DNA of 46,500 nucleotides from CAYOCE01 sp964402405 (GCA_964402405.1 CAYOCE010000004.1:1-46500); one strand, 5' to 3'; positions 9,357 to 18,392 are shown, counted from the stretch's first letter. Notes: generated from the letters alone by a model not told the origin. Numbers and translations: made by a program.

Positions 9357-10322
9357 TTATTCTTTTGCTGCTAACGTCAGCTGTTTAATTTCATCCTCAG
9401 GCAGCCCTGTAATTTGAGAAATAAAGGATAAAGCAGCATTTTGATTTAACATCTTCCGAGCAATATTTCTTTTGGCCTCTAGCATGCCTTTTTCAAGTCC
9501 TAACTTCTCTCCCTCGGTCAACCCTTCAGCTTTTCCTTCAGCTTTTCCCTCAGCTTTTCCCTCAGCTAATCCTGCTGCTAACCCTTCGGCCATACCTTCT
9601 TCATAGGCCTCTTCTTTGATGGCCCTATTAGACCAGTTCTTTTTGTCCACCGAGTCATAAGCATAAATATCTGCCTCCTTCCAATCATATTTATCCAACT
9701 CGTCATACGCTCGTTCGATAATTAAATCTGATCCTGCGATTTCCTTCATATCCTGTTTACTGGTTTCGGTAGCGTTCTTTAGGAAATAACACCACTTCTG
9801 CACCATCGTTTTTAAGTGCTCTTTTTCTACATTAAACTTGGGGAGTTCAATAAAAGAAAAAGAAAAATCTTTCAGGTCTCTCTCCAACGTTTTATGATCC
9901 AAAATCACATGATGGGACAAATAATCTTTCTTTTCGGGGAACAAAACAAAATCTGTGATAGCTAGGAAAATAACTGCCTTGAGATCTTTGTATGCAACGT
10001 TTTTAGTACGCTGTTCAATGTAGGCTTTCGCCGCATAATACAGGGCACGTTTTTCGAAACCACGTTCTCTTACAACCTGCATTTCTACAATGAAGCGCTC
10101 TCCATTCTCATCCTTGCAAAGAATATCAACGCTACTCATGCGTTGACCAACGGTTTCGGGCGTTTGAAAGGTGCTTAAAAAGGTGACCTCCTGAATAGGA
10201 TTAGTGGTTCTCGCAAAAATATCGTTCAAAAAATGAATGAGGATATCTTTGTTGCGTTCTGTCCCAAAGATCTTTTTAAAAGCCAAATCATTTTTAGGGT
10301 CTAAAAATCGTGCCATTGTCAT
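9357..10322 (-). CDS. Rpn family recombination-promoting nuclease / putative transposase
   Basis: 321 residues, complete. The N-terminus MTMARFLDPKNDLAFKKIFG is the family hallmark. The nuclease core is Asp66 (SSVDILCKD) and Glu80-x-Gln82 (FIVEMQV), a PD-(D/E)XK variant with Gln in place of Lys. After a helical middle region comes a Gly/Ala/Glu repeat (EGMAEGLAAGLAEGKAEGKA and on), then the typical tail ending in an ISQITGLPEDEIKQL helix. It is a close paralogue of the gene at the left edge, about 9 kb away in the same orientation. A weak promoter (TTGACA, 17 nt, TAAGCA on the minus strand) and AAAGGA precede the ATG. Family function is DNA cleavage linked to recombination; whether this copy is mobile is unknown. 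Confidence 0.93.
   Translation of the reverse strand: MTMARFLDPKNDLAFKKIFGTERNKDILIHFLNDIFARTTNPIQEVTFLSTFQTPETVGQRMSSVDILCKDENGERFIVEMQVVRERGFEKRALYYAAKAYIEQRTKNVAYKDLKAVIFLAITDFVLFPEKKDYLSHHVILDHKTLERDLKDFSFSFIELPKFNVEKEHLKTMVQKWCYFLKNATETSKQDMKEIAGSDLIIERAYDELDKYDWKEADIYAYDSVDKKNWSNRAIKEEAYEEGMAEGLAAGLAEGKAEGKAEGKAEGLTEGEKLGLEKGMLEAKRNIARKMLNQNAALSFISQITGLPEDEIKQLTLAAKE
9525..9572 (-). repeat. 12-bp in-frame tandem repeat within the Rpn gene
   Basis: Four consecutive 12-bp units (9525-9536, 9537-9548, 9549-9560, 9561-9572) of the form TTCAGCTTTTCC, CTCAGCTTTTCC or CTCAGCTAATCC encode Gly-Lys-Ala-Glu or a close variant. Because 12 is a multiple of three, slippage would change length without a frameshift. 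Such GxAEG linkers are common in this family. Confidence 0.85.
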
Positions 10323-10559
10323 AAAATAAATCCTTTCTCAAGATTAATCAATAGGGTAGATACCCCCCTAACAAATATCATTTCATGACATATGCTTATT
10401 GCTCTAAACAAATATTGTCAATATATTATTTTCTATAAACATATAAAATATTTTTAAAATAAATTTTTCTCAAAAAGGGAAGAATTTCCCTCTGTACTTT
10501 CCTTAAGGTGGGTGGTATAAATGTTCACTTCTTAAATCACCTAACCCTTGGATCAGAAA

Positions 10560-11543
10560 ATGTCTAAGCCCCTTTATCACATTGCAACCCTTGGCAATGC
10601 CATTGTGGATATCGTTGCCCATATTGAATTTGATGTGCTATCTTCTTTGAATATTCAAAAGGGCGGATGGACATTGCTAAGTGCCCAGGAATCTATGAAC
10701 CTATACGAAAAAATGCCCCCGGCTGTTGAACAATCGGGCGGAGCGGCGGCAAATACCATGGCGGCCTTTGGATCCCTCGGGGGAAAAGGTACTTATATGG
10801 GTAAGGTCCATAATGATGAATTTGGTCATATTTTTGTCCATGATCTTAAGGCCATCGGTGTTGATTTTAAGGGCATAATAGACCCCCATAGCTCGGCCAC
10901 GGGCAAATGCTTGATCTTGGTAACGCCTGATGCGGATCGCACGATGAATACGTATCTGGGGGCCTCCATTGAAATAGGTCCTGAGGATGTGGATGAAGAG
11001 GTCATTAAAAATGCAGAAATATTCTTCTCAGAAGCCTATCTATGGGCTCCTGATTCTGCCCAGAAAGCGTTATTAAAAGGTGTGGATATTGCCCATAGCC
11101 ACGGGCGTAAAGTGGCGTTAACATTATCAGATCCAGATTGTATAAAGGCACATAGGCAAGGGCTATTGCCGTTTATTCGGGATCATGTGGATATTTTGAT
11201 CGGCAATGATGCGGAAATCATGAATCTTTTTGAGATGGATTTTGGGAATGCATCGAACACTATAAAAAGCATGTGTGAAACGGTGGCACTGACCCGTGGA
11301 GCGAAAGGATCCATCATTCATCACTTGGGAGAAACTCATGTGATTGATCCAGCACCAGCCGTCCAAGTTCTTGACACAACGGGGGCAGGCGATGTATATG
11401 CAGGAGGCTTGCTTTATGGCATGACCCATGGATATGATATAAAGAAAAGCGGACGAATTGCCAGCATGGCGGCAGCTCATGTCATTGGTCATTTGGGGTC
11501 CAGGCCAGAAAAATCCCTTTCTTTTATTTTGCAACAACTTTAA
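10560..11543 (+). CDS. PfkB family carbohydrate / adenosine kinase
   Basis: Cytoplasmic ATP-dependent kinase of the ribokinase fold; adenosine-kinase-like proteins with this layout are common in Alphaproteobacteria. I start at the ATG at 10560, which has GGA 7 nt upstream; an in-frame TTG 12 nt earlier is less likely. The 327-residue product has the N-terminal glycine-rich signature SGGAAANTMAA and the C-terminal PfkB signature DTTGAGDVYAGG, whose last Asp is the catalytic base. Length is typical. Substrate cannot be decided from sequence: adenosine, ribose and fructose-type sugars are all possible. The gene lies 25 nt ahead of typA, suggesting one transcript. Confidence 0.9.
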   Translation: MSKPLYHIATLGNAIVDIVAHIEFDVLSSLNIQKGGWTLLSAQESMNLYEKMPPAVEQSGGAAANTMAAFGSLGGKGTYMGKVHNDEFGHIFVHDLKAIGVDFKGIIDPHSSATGKCLILVTPDADRTMNTYLGASIEIGPEDVDEEVIKNAEIFFSEAYLWAPDSAQKALLKGVDIAHSHGRKVALTLSDPDCIKAHRQGLLPFIRDHVDILIGNDAEIMNLFEMDFGNASNTIKSMCETVALTRGAKGSIIHHLGETHVIDPAPAVQVLDTTGAGDVYAGGLLYGMTHGYDIKKSGRIASMAAAHVIGHLGSRPEKSLSFILQQL

Positions 11544-11568
11544 TTTTATTTGAAAGATTTTGAAAACG

Positions 11569-13389
11569 ATGAAAAATAATTTACGTAACATTGCCATTAT
11601 TGCCCACGTTGACCATGGCAAGACAACCTTGATCGATACTCTCCTTCATCAAAGTGGTATCTTCCGCGATAATCAAAAAACGGAAGTACGCATGATGGAC
11701 TCCAACGATCTTGAAAAAGAACGCGGTATTACCATTTTATCAAAATGCACCTCCATTACCTGGAACGGATATCGTTTGAATATCGTGGACACCCCTGGAC
11801 ACGCCGACTTTGGTGGTGAGGTTGAGCGGATCCTAAGTATGGTGGATGGTGTGCTGCTGTTAGTAGATGCAGCCGAAGGTCCTATGCCTCAGACAAAATT
11901 CGTTTTGACCAAGGCTTTAGCCGAAGGTCTTGCCCCCATTGTGGTGATCAATAAGGCTGACAGGCCTGACGGTAGGCCTCTGGAAGTGATTGAAGAAGTG
12001 TTTGATCTGTTTGTGGACTTGAATGCCAATGATGAACAGCTGGATTTCCCCATTGTTTTCGCCTCTGCCCGGGAAGGGTGGGCCGTCATGGATTTGAAGG
12101 ATCCCCATAAGGATATGGAATGTCTTCTTGAGGCTATCGTCAAAAAAGTCCCCATTCCACAGGGAGATGAGGTGGCACCCGCAGCATTGCTGGCCACAAA
12201 CATGGAATATGATTCCTACTTAGGTCGAGTACTGACAGGTCGTATTTATAATGGAACACTCAAGGTCAACATGGCGGTAAAAGCATTGACGCCGTCGGGT
12301 GAGTTGCGCGAACAAGGTCGCATTGCCAAGATTCTAGCTTTCCGCGGAATGGAGCGCGTTCCTGTTGATGAGGCTAAGGCCGGTGATATCGTCGCAATTG
12401 CGGGTCTTGAAAAGGCCACCGTGGGTGATACGGTTTGCGATCCCACCGTTAAGGATGCCCTGCCCTCCAAGCCTATTGATCCGCCAACACTCGCCATGAC
12501 ATTTTCCGTGAATGATTCCCCCTTAGGTGGAAAAGTGGGGAAGAAATTAACCTCTCGCATGATTGGAGAGCGTCTATTCAAAGAAATGGAAAGTAACGTT
12601 TCTATTACGGTCACACAAACGGCGAACAGCGATGCCTTCGAAGTTGCGGGACGTGGGGAATTGCAGTTGGGTATTCTGATTGAAACCATGCGTCGTGAGG
12701 GATTTGAACTTTCCATTAGCCGGCCTCGGGTGCTTTATAAGCAAGATGAAAAAGGCGCACGCCTTGAACCTATGGAAGAAGTCCAGGTGGACGTGGATGA
12801 GGATTTCGTGGGACCTGTTATTGAAAAAATGGGAGTCCGAAAGGGTGAATTGCAAAACATGGAACCCATGCATGGCAAGACACGCTTGCATTTCCTTTGC
12901 CCCTCCCGTGGATTGATTGGATACAGAAACGAATTCCTAACAGATACCCGGGGTACGGGCGTTATGAACCGATCCTTTTATGGATATGGCCCTTACAAAG
13001 GCGCCATCGAAGGCCGCAGGACTGGTAGTTTGATTTCCAATGGAAATGGAGCTGCTGTTGCCTATGCCTTATGGTATCTCGAGGAGCGCGGCAAGTTATT
13101 TGTGGAACCTGGAGATGATCTTTATGAAGGTATGATCATTGGGGAGAATGCCAAGGATAACGATCTAGAAGTCAATCCTTTGAAAACCAAGCAGCTAAGC
13201 AACATGCGCGCCTCTGGGAAGGATGAGGCTATCAAATTGACACCTATCCTGAAAATGACTCTTGAGCAAGCCTTGGCCTATATCCAAGATGACGAATTGG
13301 TGGAAGTCACCCCCAATGATGTGCGCTTGCGTAAAAAGCTATTAGATCCTAACGAAAGAAAGAAACATAGCCGGTCGAATCAGGATTAG
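11569..13389 (+). CDS. typA: ribosome-associated GTPase TypA/BipA
   Basis: Translational GTPase of the EF-G group that binds the 70S ribosome and supports late 50S assembly and growth at low temperature or stress. I use the ATG at 11569; the TTG at 11560 is in frame but poorer. The 606-residue protein has the GTP-binding motifs AHVDHGKT (residues 12-19), RGITI, DTPGHADF and NKAD in order, then the beta-barrel, EF-G domain III and V-like regions, and the BipA-specific C-terminal domain with YGYGPYKG and RTGSLISNGNG. It follows the PfkB kinase closely, and the copy 3 repeat begins 22 nt after its stop. Confidence 0.97.
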   Translation: MKNNLRNIAIIAHVDHGKTTLIDTLLHQSGIFRDNQKTEVRMMDSNDLEKERGITILSKCTSITWNGYRLNIVDTPGHADFGGEVERILSMVDGVLLLVDAAEGPMPQTKFVLTKALAEGLAPIVVINKADRPDGRPLEVIEEVFDLFVDLNANDEQLDFPIVFASAREGWAVMDLKDPHKDMECLLEAIVKKVPIPQGDEVAPAALLATNMEYDSYLGRVLTGRIYNGTLKVNMAVKALTPSGELREQGRIAKILAFRGMERVPVDEAKAGDIVAIAGLEKATVGDTVCDPTVKDALPSKPIDPPTLAMTFSVNDSPLGGKVGKKLTSRMIGERLFKEMESNVSITVTQTANSDAFEVAGRGELQLGILIETMRREGFELSISRPRVLYKQDEKGARLEPMEEVQVDVDEDFVGPVIEKMGVRKGELQNMEPMHGKTRLHFLCPSRGLIGYRNEFLTDTRGTGVMNRSFYGYGPYKGAIEGRRTGSLISNGNGAAVAYALWYLEERGKLFVEPGDDLYEGMIIGENAKDNDLEVNPLKTKQLSNMRASGKDEAIKLTPILKMTLEQALAYIQDDELVEVTPNDVRLRKKLLDPNERKKHSRSNQD

Positions 13390-13410
13390 GGTGATTATTC
13401 TGATGCCCAT

Positions 13411-13525
13411 CATCCCGGCTCGTGAGCGAAGCGAGCGAGAGCCGGGATCCAGAGATTATGGGAGGACGACTCGCCACGACAAAACCATCAGGCGTAGGTG
13501 GAAGTCCTCACTTTATTTTTCTTTA
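13411..13525. repeat. dispersed palindromic repeat, copy 3, right part missing
   Basis: About 115 bp, starting CATCCCGGCTC and carrying a hairpin-forming pair CCCGGCTC/GAGCCGGG around GTGAGCGAAGCGAGC. It shares ATTATGGGAGGACGACTCGC and TTTATTTTTCTTTAT with copy 2 but then stops, lacking the GCCATCCCATTTGTGCTGG half and the closing GGGATGAC end. It sits between typA and the AmpG-like gene. The strong hairpin just after the typA stop could act in transcript termination or 3'-end protection, but there is no T-run. Confidence 0.7.
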
Positions 13526-13566
13526 TGCGGAATTAGTATCATTAACCATGAGAGCAAACGACGAAA

Positions 13567-14844
13567 GTGTTAAAACCACACGCCCTTAAAGTATATTTTT
13601 CCCCTAAAGTCTTAACCATGATGGTCTTGGGGTTTCCTTACGGGATGATGTTTTACTTAGCCGTCCCCACACTTCAAACATGGCTTAAGGATCTAGATTA
13701 CACCAATACCATCATTGGGTGTTTCGCGTGGGTTTATATCCCCTCGATCTTCAAGTTTTGTTTAGCGCCTCTCGTTTCTGCCATAAAAATTCCCTATCTT
13801 GGAAAATTAGGGCAGAGACGCAGTTGGTTGGTGATGGCCCATCTTTGCCTGATGATCCTTCTTGTTTTAATTGGTTTTTCTAACCCTGCTCAGAACTTAT
13901 GGCTAACAGCTTCTTTAGCGGCTCTTCTTGCCGTTTTTGCGGCCATCCAAGATGTGATTGTGGATGCCTATCGCATTGAAATTCTTACTCATGAGCAAGC
14001 TGGACCCGGGGTGAGTATGCTTAGTTTTGGATATCGCTTAGGGGCCTTAACCGCCTCTGCGGGATCTCTTTATGTGGCCGATATTTTTGGCTGGAAGGCA
14101 TCTTACTGCTTTATGGCCTGTTTTGTGATCATGGGAGCGATTGCCGCCCTGTTGAATGCCGAACCCAAGGTTCCTTTGCGCCCCGATCATGGATTTTGGC
14201 GTACCTATATTACGGATCCTTTTGCGGAACTGCTAAACCGTCCTGGATGGTGGTACACTTTCACCTTTATTCTGTTGTTCCCGATTAGTGACGCCATGAT
14301 TAACAACATGGCAAATCCTTTCTTTATGGAAATTGGATTCTCCAAGCCTGAAATCGCCTCGGTTGCTAAGATTTTTGGGACTGTATCGACTGTTTTAGGA
14401 GGATTCATCGGAGGTTTTTTTGTGATGCGCCTAAATATTTTCCGGGCGCTTTTTTGGGCGGGAAGTCTTCATGCCCTCTCCCATTTGTTATTGATTACTC
14501 AGGCCTATGTAGGCCATGATCTTGATACATTGTATGGGGTGATTGCTTGTGAGAAATTGACTGCAGGAATTAATACCACTGTCTTTATTGTATACCTTTC
14601 GCGCCAGTGCAACCTAATGTACACAGCCTTGCAATATGCTATTTTGTCATCCTTCTGGTCTTTCTCGACCTTCACCGCCAGCATCAGTGGGTGGTTGGTG
14701 GACTCCCTAAATAAACACTGGCCCACCTTTTTCATGATCACCTTTGTGATTTCCATTCCCGGTATTTTAATGATTCTAAAGATCAAGCAATATCCTTTAG
14801 GAAACGATGGGAGCCGGGGTGTGGCTTCAGCAAATTCTGGATAA
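13567..14844 (+). CDS. AmpG-like MFS permease
   Basis: Twelve-helix major facilitator protein, 425 residues. The N-terminal region GFPYGMMFYLAVPTLQTWL followed by FKFCLAPLVSAI and GQRRSWL has the pattern of AmpG, the inner-membrane permease that imports anhydromuropeptides for peptidoglycan recycling; the IQDVIVDAYRIE stretch also fits. I take the GTG at 13567 as start because it keeps the residues before the first helix; no strong Shine-Dalgarno is present, and an ATG at 13618 is an alternative. No beta-lactamase or recycling gene is adjacent, so the substrate is an inference from family only. It is transcribed with, or just after, typA. Confidence 0.82.
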   Translation: MLKPHALKVYFSPKVLTMMVLGFPYGMMFYLAVPTLQTWLKDLDYTNTIIGCFAWVYIPSIFKFCLAPLVSAIKIPYLGKLGQRRSWLVMAHLCLMILLVLIGFSNPAQNLWLTASLAALLAVFAAIQDVIVDAYRIEILTHEQAGPGVSMLSFGYRLGALTASAGSLYVADIFGWKASYCFMACFVIMGAIAALLNAEPKVPLRPDHGFWRTYITDPFAELLNRPGWWYTFTFILLFPISDAMINNMANPFFMEIGFSKPEIASVAKIFGTVSTVLGGFIGGFFVMRLNIFRALFWAGSLHALSHLLLITQAYVGHDLDTLYGVIACEKLTAGINTTVFIVYLSRQCNLMYTALQYAILSSFWSFSTFTASISGWLVDSLNKHWPTFFMITFVISIPGILMILKIKQYPLGNDGSRGVASANSG

Positions 14845-15261
14845 GAAAAAAGGGACATAAGACGCTGGAGGCAGCTCAACTTACATCCCTCTTGCTAAAA
14901 AACCCCATTAGGCGATGAACCCAAGACAAGGTACAGGATACCTTGGGTTGTTAGAAAATCCCCATTTGATTTTCCCTATGTATCGATACTATCTGGTGCA
15001 AATTCTTAAGATTTATGCCCACGATACGCATCCACCTAAAAATCCTATTGAAAATAGAGAGGTATGTCTATCGTGAAAAAAACGTAGATCTTTTCTACGT
15101 AAAAATTACCTATATTTTCTGAGAGAAAAAAATTTGTATGAGTATGATACCAACTCCAGAAAATAATCATACATCTGACCTGCAGCCTTTTGGTCATTTG
15201 CACAATTATTTTCTGGAGTTGATGTTGCTTTTGATGTATTTTGAGTGAAATGGAGGATATC
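14845..15261. other. 417-bp intergenic region with several dyads
   Basis: No gene is seen here on either strand. It holds four symmetric structures: AACCC plus AAGGTA (14918-14933, with a bulge) opposite TACCTTGGGTT (14939-14949), a possible end signal for the AmpG-like gene; GAAAATC/GATTTTC (14954-14974); ACGTAGA/TCTACGT (15082-15100), which on the minus strand is followed by a T-run; and the long inverted repeat at 15151-15221 described separately. The base composition becomes clearly AT-richer from about 15,000 onward. Confidence 0.5.
15151..15221. promoter_or_regulatory. 17-bp perfect inverted repeat upstream of the LuxR/NB-ARC gene
   Basis: CAACTCCAGAAAATAAT (15151-15167) is the exact reverse complement of ATTATTTTCTGGAGTTG (15205-15221), with a 37-nt spacer that itself contains TGACC (15176-15180) and GGTCA (15192-15196). 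The structure ends 40 nt before the ATG at 15262. As RNA it would form a long hairpin in the leader; as DNA it could be a paired operator. No T-run follows it on the plus strand, so a simple terminator is unlikely. Confidence 0.6.
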
Positions 15262-18200
15262 ATGGATAATAAAAAGAATGGTAACCAAGATAGAATTGAT
15301 ATAAGTCACTTAAAAATAATAAATGGCGTTAAATTTACGAACCGAGAGATAGATATCATTTCTTGTATGTTGAGAGGGCAAAGAGCAAAAGTGATTGCTT
15401 CCTGTCTTTCTATTTCTTCAAGAACAGTTGATACCCATATATGTAATATTCTTACAAAATTGAATTGCACCTCCCGAGAAGGCATTCTTGATTTTATAGA
15501 AAAATCTGGGAAATTTTCCCTATTACAAAAACATTATCATAATTTATTAATGGGGGAGTCTAACGAAACCCATGGGCTTATAAAATCAACTATTTCTGAA
15601 ATCCAAAAATCCAAAAAGTTTTTTGACTCCCTTTCTTTATTTTTTAAAAACAAAAAATCTTGGGCTGTCTTAAGTGTACCCATGGTGATTTTTTTCTTTT
15701 CCATATGGGCATTCTCATCCAAAGAACCTAATGGAAGCGAATCTATCCGATTTGATTTACGTATCCCAACAGAAGCTGTTTTCTTAAGACGTTCTAGCCT
15801 GATTAAAAATATCAACGAAAAATTAAAAGGAAAGGAAGATATTGAAACAGTTGCTCTTGTGGGCGTTGTTGGAATTGGGGGTGTTGGAAAAACAACCCTT
15901 GCTCGAGAATTTGGGCATTCCTATCGTGGACCAGTTGTTTGGGAGATTAATGCAGAAACAAAAAATTCTCTCACAACGTCATTTTTGGATCTGGCAGGTA
16001 GCCTCGCTCAAACTCCAGATAAAAAAACTGATCTAGAATTTATTAAGGCTATTCAAAACTCAGAGGAAAAAGAAAAGCAATTATTGATTTTGGTTCAACG
16101 ATGGTTGAGAGAAAAGCCAAACTGGCTTCTCATCTATGATAACGTTCCTACAGTATCGGAAATTAAAAACTATCTTGCCGATGACCCTAAAATTTGGGGA
16201 AAGGGGAAGGTAATCATTACGACGAGAGATAGCAACATTAAAAACGCAAACTGCATTAAACCAGAAAATGTCATTCAACTTGAGGAGCTGAGTGAAGAAG
16301 AAAGGCTAACTCTCTTTAGTAAAATTCTTTATAATTGTGAACCTCATAAACTTACAAAAACTCAAAAAGAAGAAGCTATTATATTTCTAAAAAATATCCC
16401 TTCATTTCCTTTGGATGTGTCTATTACGGCCTATTATATAAAAAACTCTCAGATTACGTTTGATCAGTACCTTGAGAGAATGAGATCATTTAACAAAAAC
16501 TTTGAAGAAGTACAAGAACTTTTCTTAAAAGAGATGACCGATTATACAAAAACTCGGTATGAAATTACAACTCTCTCTTTCAAGAAATTAATTGAAGTGA
16601 ATCCATATTTTAAGGAACTTCTTTTGTTTATATGTCTGTTGGATTCTCAAAATATTCCAAAAAATTTATTAGAATTCTATAAAGACAAAGAAACTGTTGA
16701 TGCTTTCCTTTATCATCTAAGGCAATACTCCTTTATTACTAAAGAATCTCCCTATTTAGAGGATTCAAAAACTCTAACAACTTTCTCCATGCATAGGAGC
16801 ACGCAGTCCATAGGATTAGCGTTTCTTATAAATTTACTAAGTAAGAAAGAAAAGGAAGAATTTCTGATAAACATTATCGATTCTCTTCAAGAGTTTCATA
16901 GTATTTACCTGAAAAAGAGTTACCCTATCAGCATTTCTCTCCTTCCTCATTTGGAATGCTATCTACAAAAAGTAGAAGACATCAAAGTGTCAAAAAAAAT
17001 AAGCTCAATATATAATGCGAAACTGCTTCTAATGTTGGGAAACACCCAATATCAATGTATAGGAAATGTTGGATCAGCAAAAAAATATTTTACTCAAATC
17101 TACGAAAATAAAAATTTTAGATCACACCTTTCTAGGTTTGACCTTGCCACATTGTCAAAAAATTTAGGAACAGTTAGTGTGGATTTGAACGCGCCAGAGG
17201 AAGCTATCGAATATTGTAAGGAAAGCCTTAAACTTTGTGATAATAAAATACCTGATTTTGAGGTTTTAAAAATAACGAATTTTATTATTCTAAGCTTTGC
17301 CTACAATACTAAGAATGATTTTAATAATTCCAAAAAATCCCTTGATGCAGCTTTAGAGTTACTTTCAAAGCTAGATCATCCCCTGAAGTTGGAACTAGAA
17401 TCAATGGTATACGGTGTTATCGCTTTTTCTCGTGCTGCAGGGTTCATGGGGAAATATAAAAAAGGGGAGGCGGAGGAATATGCAAAAAAATCTTTGAATG
17501 TGTTAAATGCTTCCCATCTTGCACTTGAAAAAACAAAAAATGTAGATTCTAAGCTCGCTTGTCAGATAATAAGGAACGCATTATGGTTTGGACGGTCTTA
17601 TAATGCAATTGGGAACTATGAGGAAGCTTTAGAGCTTGGGTTTAATGAAGCTCAGCATATTATTGATCGTCTATCAATAAATGATTGCCCTCATGAATTT
17701 TTGTTGCCGTATAATTCTTCTGTTTTAAAAGCGTATATATTGTGCGGAAAAGGAGAAGCTTTTCTACGAAAGGGTCTTTTGAAAGAAGCTGAGGACTTCC
17801 TTACACAAGCGGCGTTAATAGAGGACAAATACTTAGGAGGGACATTTAGAAATCTTGTTATCCGGCCCCTAAGAGCAGAAACCAGAATAAGGTTGAAAAA
17901 TTTTGAGGGAGCATACGAAGATTGCAATATGATGTTTAATACAAAATTAAAGGCAGGAAGCAGTTACTATAAAGCATTAAAATTAACCTCTTTCTATCAC
18001 GGCGCCATCATCAAATATAAACAAAACGATCTTAAAAAATCAGCCGAGCATTTTGCTGACTTTTTCAAACAAATGAAGGATTTCTGCAAAGGGTTTTTGG
18101 AAGAGAAAGAATATAAAGACTTAGAATCCAAAGGAGCATTTGCCTCTGTTGATCTAAGCAAAACCTCCTCTAAAAATGATATTAGGCAATACCTAAACCG

Positions 18201-18273
18201 CAGCACGCAAATTTTCTCGGCCATCTACGGACCAGACCATCCTTTTGTAAGCGATTATGTGATGAAAAACTAA
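15262..18273 (+). CDS. membrane-anchored LuxR-type HTH / NB-ARC ATPase / TPR-like protein
   Basis: 1003 residues from the ATG at 15262, chosen because GGAGG lies 5 nt upstream; TTG 15241 and ATG 15250 are poorer. Domain order: LuxR/GerE helix-turn-helix at about 22-84 (FTNREIDIISCMLRGQ, then SSRTVDTHICNILTKL); one hydrophobic helix at about 134-151; NB-ARC/STAND NTPase from about 165, with P-loop GIGGVGKTT (204-212), Walker B LLIYDNV (289-295), ITTR (319-322), FPLDVS (382-387) and the winged-helix MHRSTQ (510-515); then helical TPR-like repeats from about 590 to 960. STAND proteins are usually ATP-switched platforms that oligomerise on ligand binding. Here one membrane helix separates the DNA-binding and ATPase parts, implying a ToxR-like sensor with the TPR end on the far side, or a helix that is only membrane-associated. 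The gene is AT-rich compared with neighbours and ends at a strong terminator, so it is a single-gene unit, possibly acquired. Confidence 0.85.
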   Translation: MDNKKNGNQDRIDISHLKIINGVKFTNREIDIISCMLRGQRAKVIASCLSISSRTVDTHICNILTKLNCTSREGILDFIEKSGKFSLLQKHYHNLLMGESNETHGLIKSTISEIQKSKKFFDSLSLFFKNKKSWAVLSVPMVIFFFSIWAFSSKEPNGSESIRFDLRIPTEAVFLRRSSLIKNINEKLKGKEDIETVALVGVVGIGGVGKTTLAREFGHSYRGPVVWEINAETKNSLTTSFLDLAGSLAQTPDKKTDLEFIKAIQNSEEKEKQLLILVQRWLREKPNWLLIYDNVPTVSEIKNYLADDPKIWGKGKVIITTRDSNIKNANCIKPENVIQLEELSEEERLTLFSKILYNCEPHKLTKTQKEEAIIFLKNIPSFPLDVSITAYYIKNSQITFDQYLERMRSFNKNFEEVQELFLKEMTDYTKTRYEITTLSFKKLIEVNPYFKELLLFICLLDSQNIPKNLLEFYKDKETVDAFLYHLRQYSFITKESPYLEDSKTLTTFSMHRSTQSIGLAFLINLLSKKEKEEFLINIIDSLQEFHSIYLKKSYPISISLLPHLECYLQKVEDIKVSKKISSIYNAKLLLMLGNTQYQCIGNVGSAKKYFTQIYENKNFRSHLSRFDLATLSKNLGTVSVDLNAPEEAIEYCKESLKLCDNKIPDFEVLKITNFIILSFAYNTKNDFNNSKKSLDAALELLSKLDHPLKLELESMVYGVIAFSRAAGFMGKYKKGEAEEYAKKSLNVLNASHLALEKTKNVDSKLACQIIRNALWFGRSYNAIGNYEEALELGFNEAQHIIDRLSINDCPHEFLLPYNSSVLKAYILCGKGEAFLRKGLLKEAEDFLTQAALIEDKYLGGTFRNLVIRPLRAETRIRLKNFEGAYEDCNMMFNTKLKAGSSYYKALKLTSFYHGAIIKYKQNDLKKSAEHFADFFKQMKDFCKGFLEEKEYKDLESKGAFASVDLSKTSSKNDIRQYLNRSTQIFSAIYGPDHPFVSDYVMKN

Positions 18274-18277
18274 CTAC

Positions 18278-18313
18278 CTTGAAAACCTGACATCCCTATG
18301 TCAGATTTTCAAG
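18278..18313 (+). terminator. hairpin terminator after the LuxR/NB-ARC gene
   Basis: CTTGAAAACCTGACAT (18278-18293) pairs with ATGTCAGATTTTCAAG (18298-18313) at 15 of 16 positions around a CCCT loop, five bases after the stop codon. An ATTTTT run follows 7-8 nt later, which is somewhat distant for a canonical intrinsic terminator. Confidence 0.75.
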
Positions 18314-18392
18314 AACTTAATTTTTAAAAGCGCATAATCCTTGACACAAGACCTCCTAATCCCACATTCTAATGCCAATGTTGGAGATTAAA

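Noticed and set aside
9357..10322. Rpn gene as a complete insertion sequence
   Set aside because: No terminal inverted repeats or target duplication were found around it, so it is listed as a gene only.
10476..10491. AGGGAA/TTCCCT dyad before the PfkB kinase gene as a terminator
   Set aside because: The T-run is only on the minus strand, where no upstream transcript is expected; likely chance.
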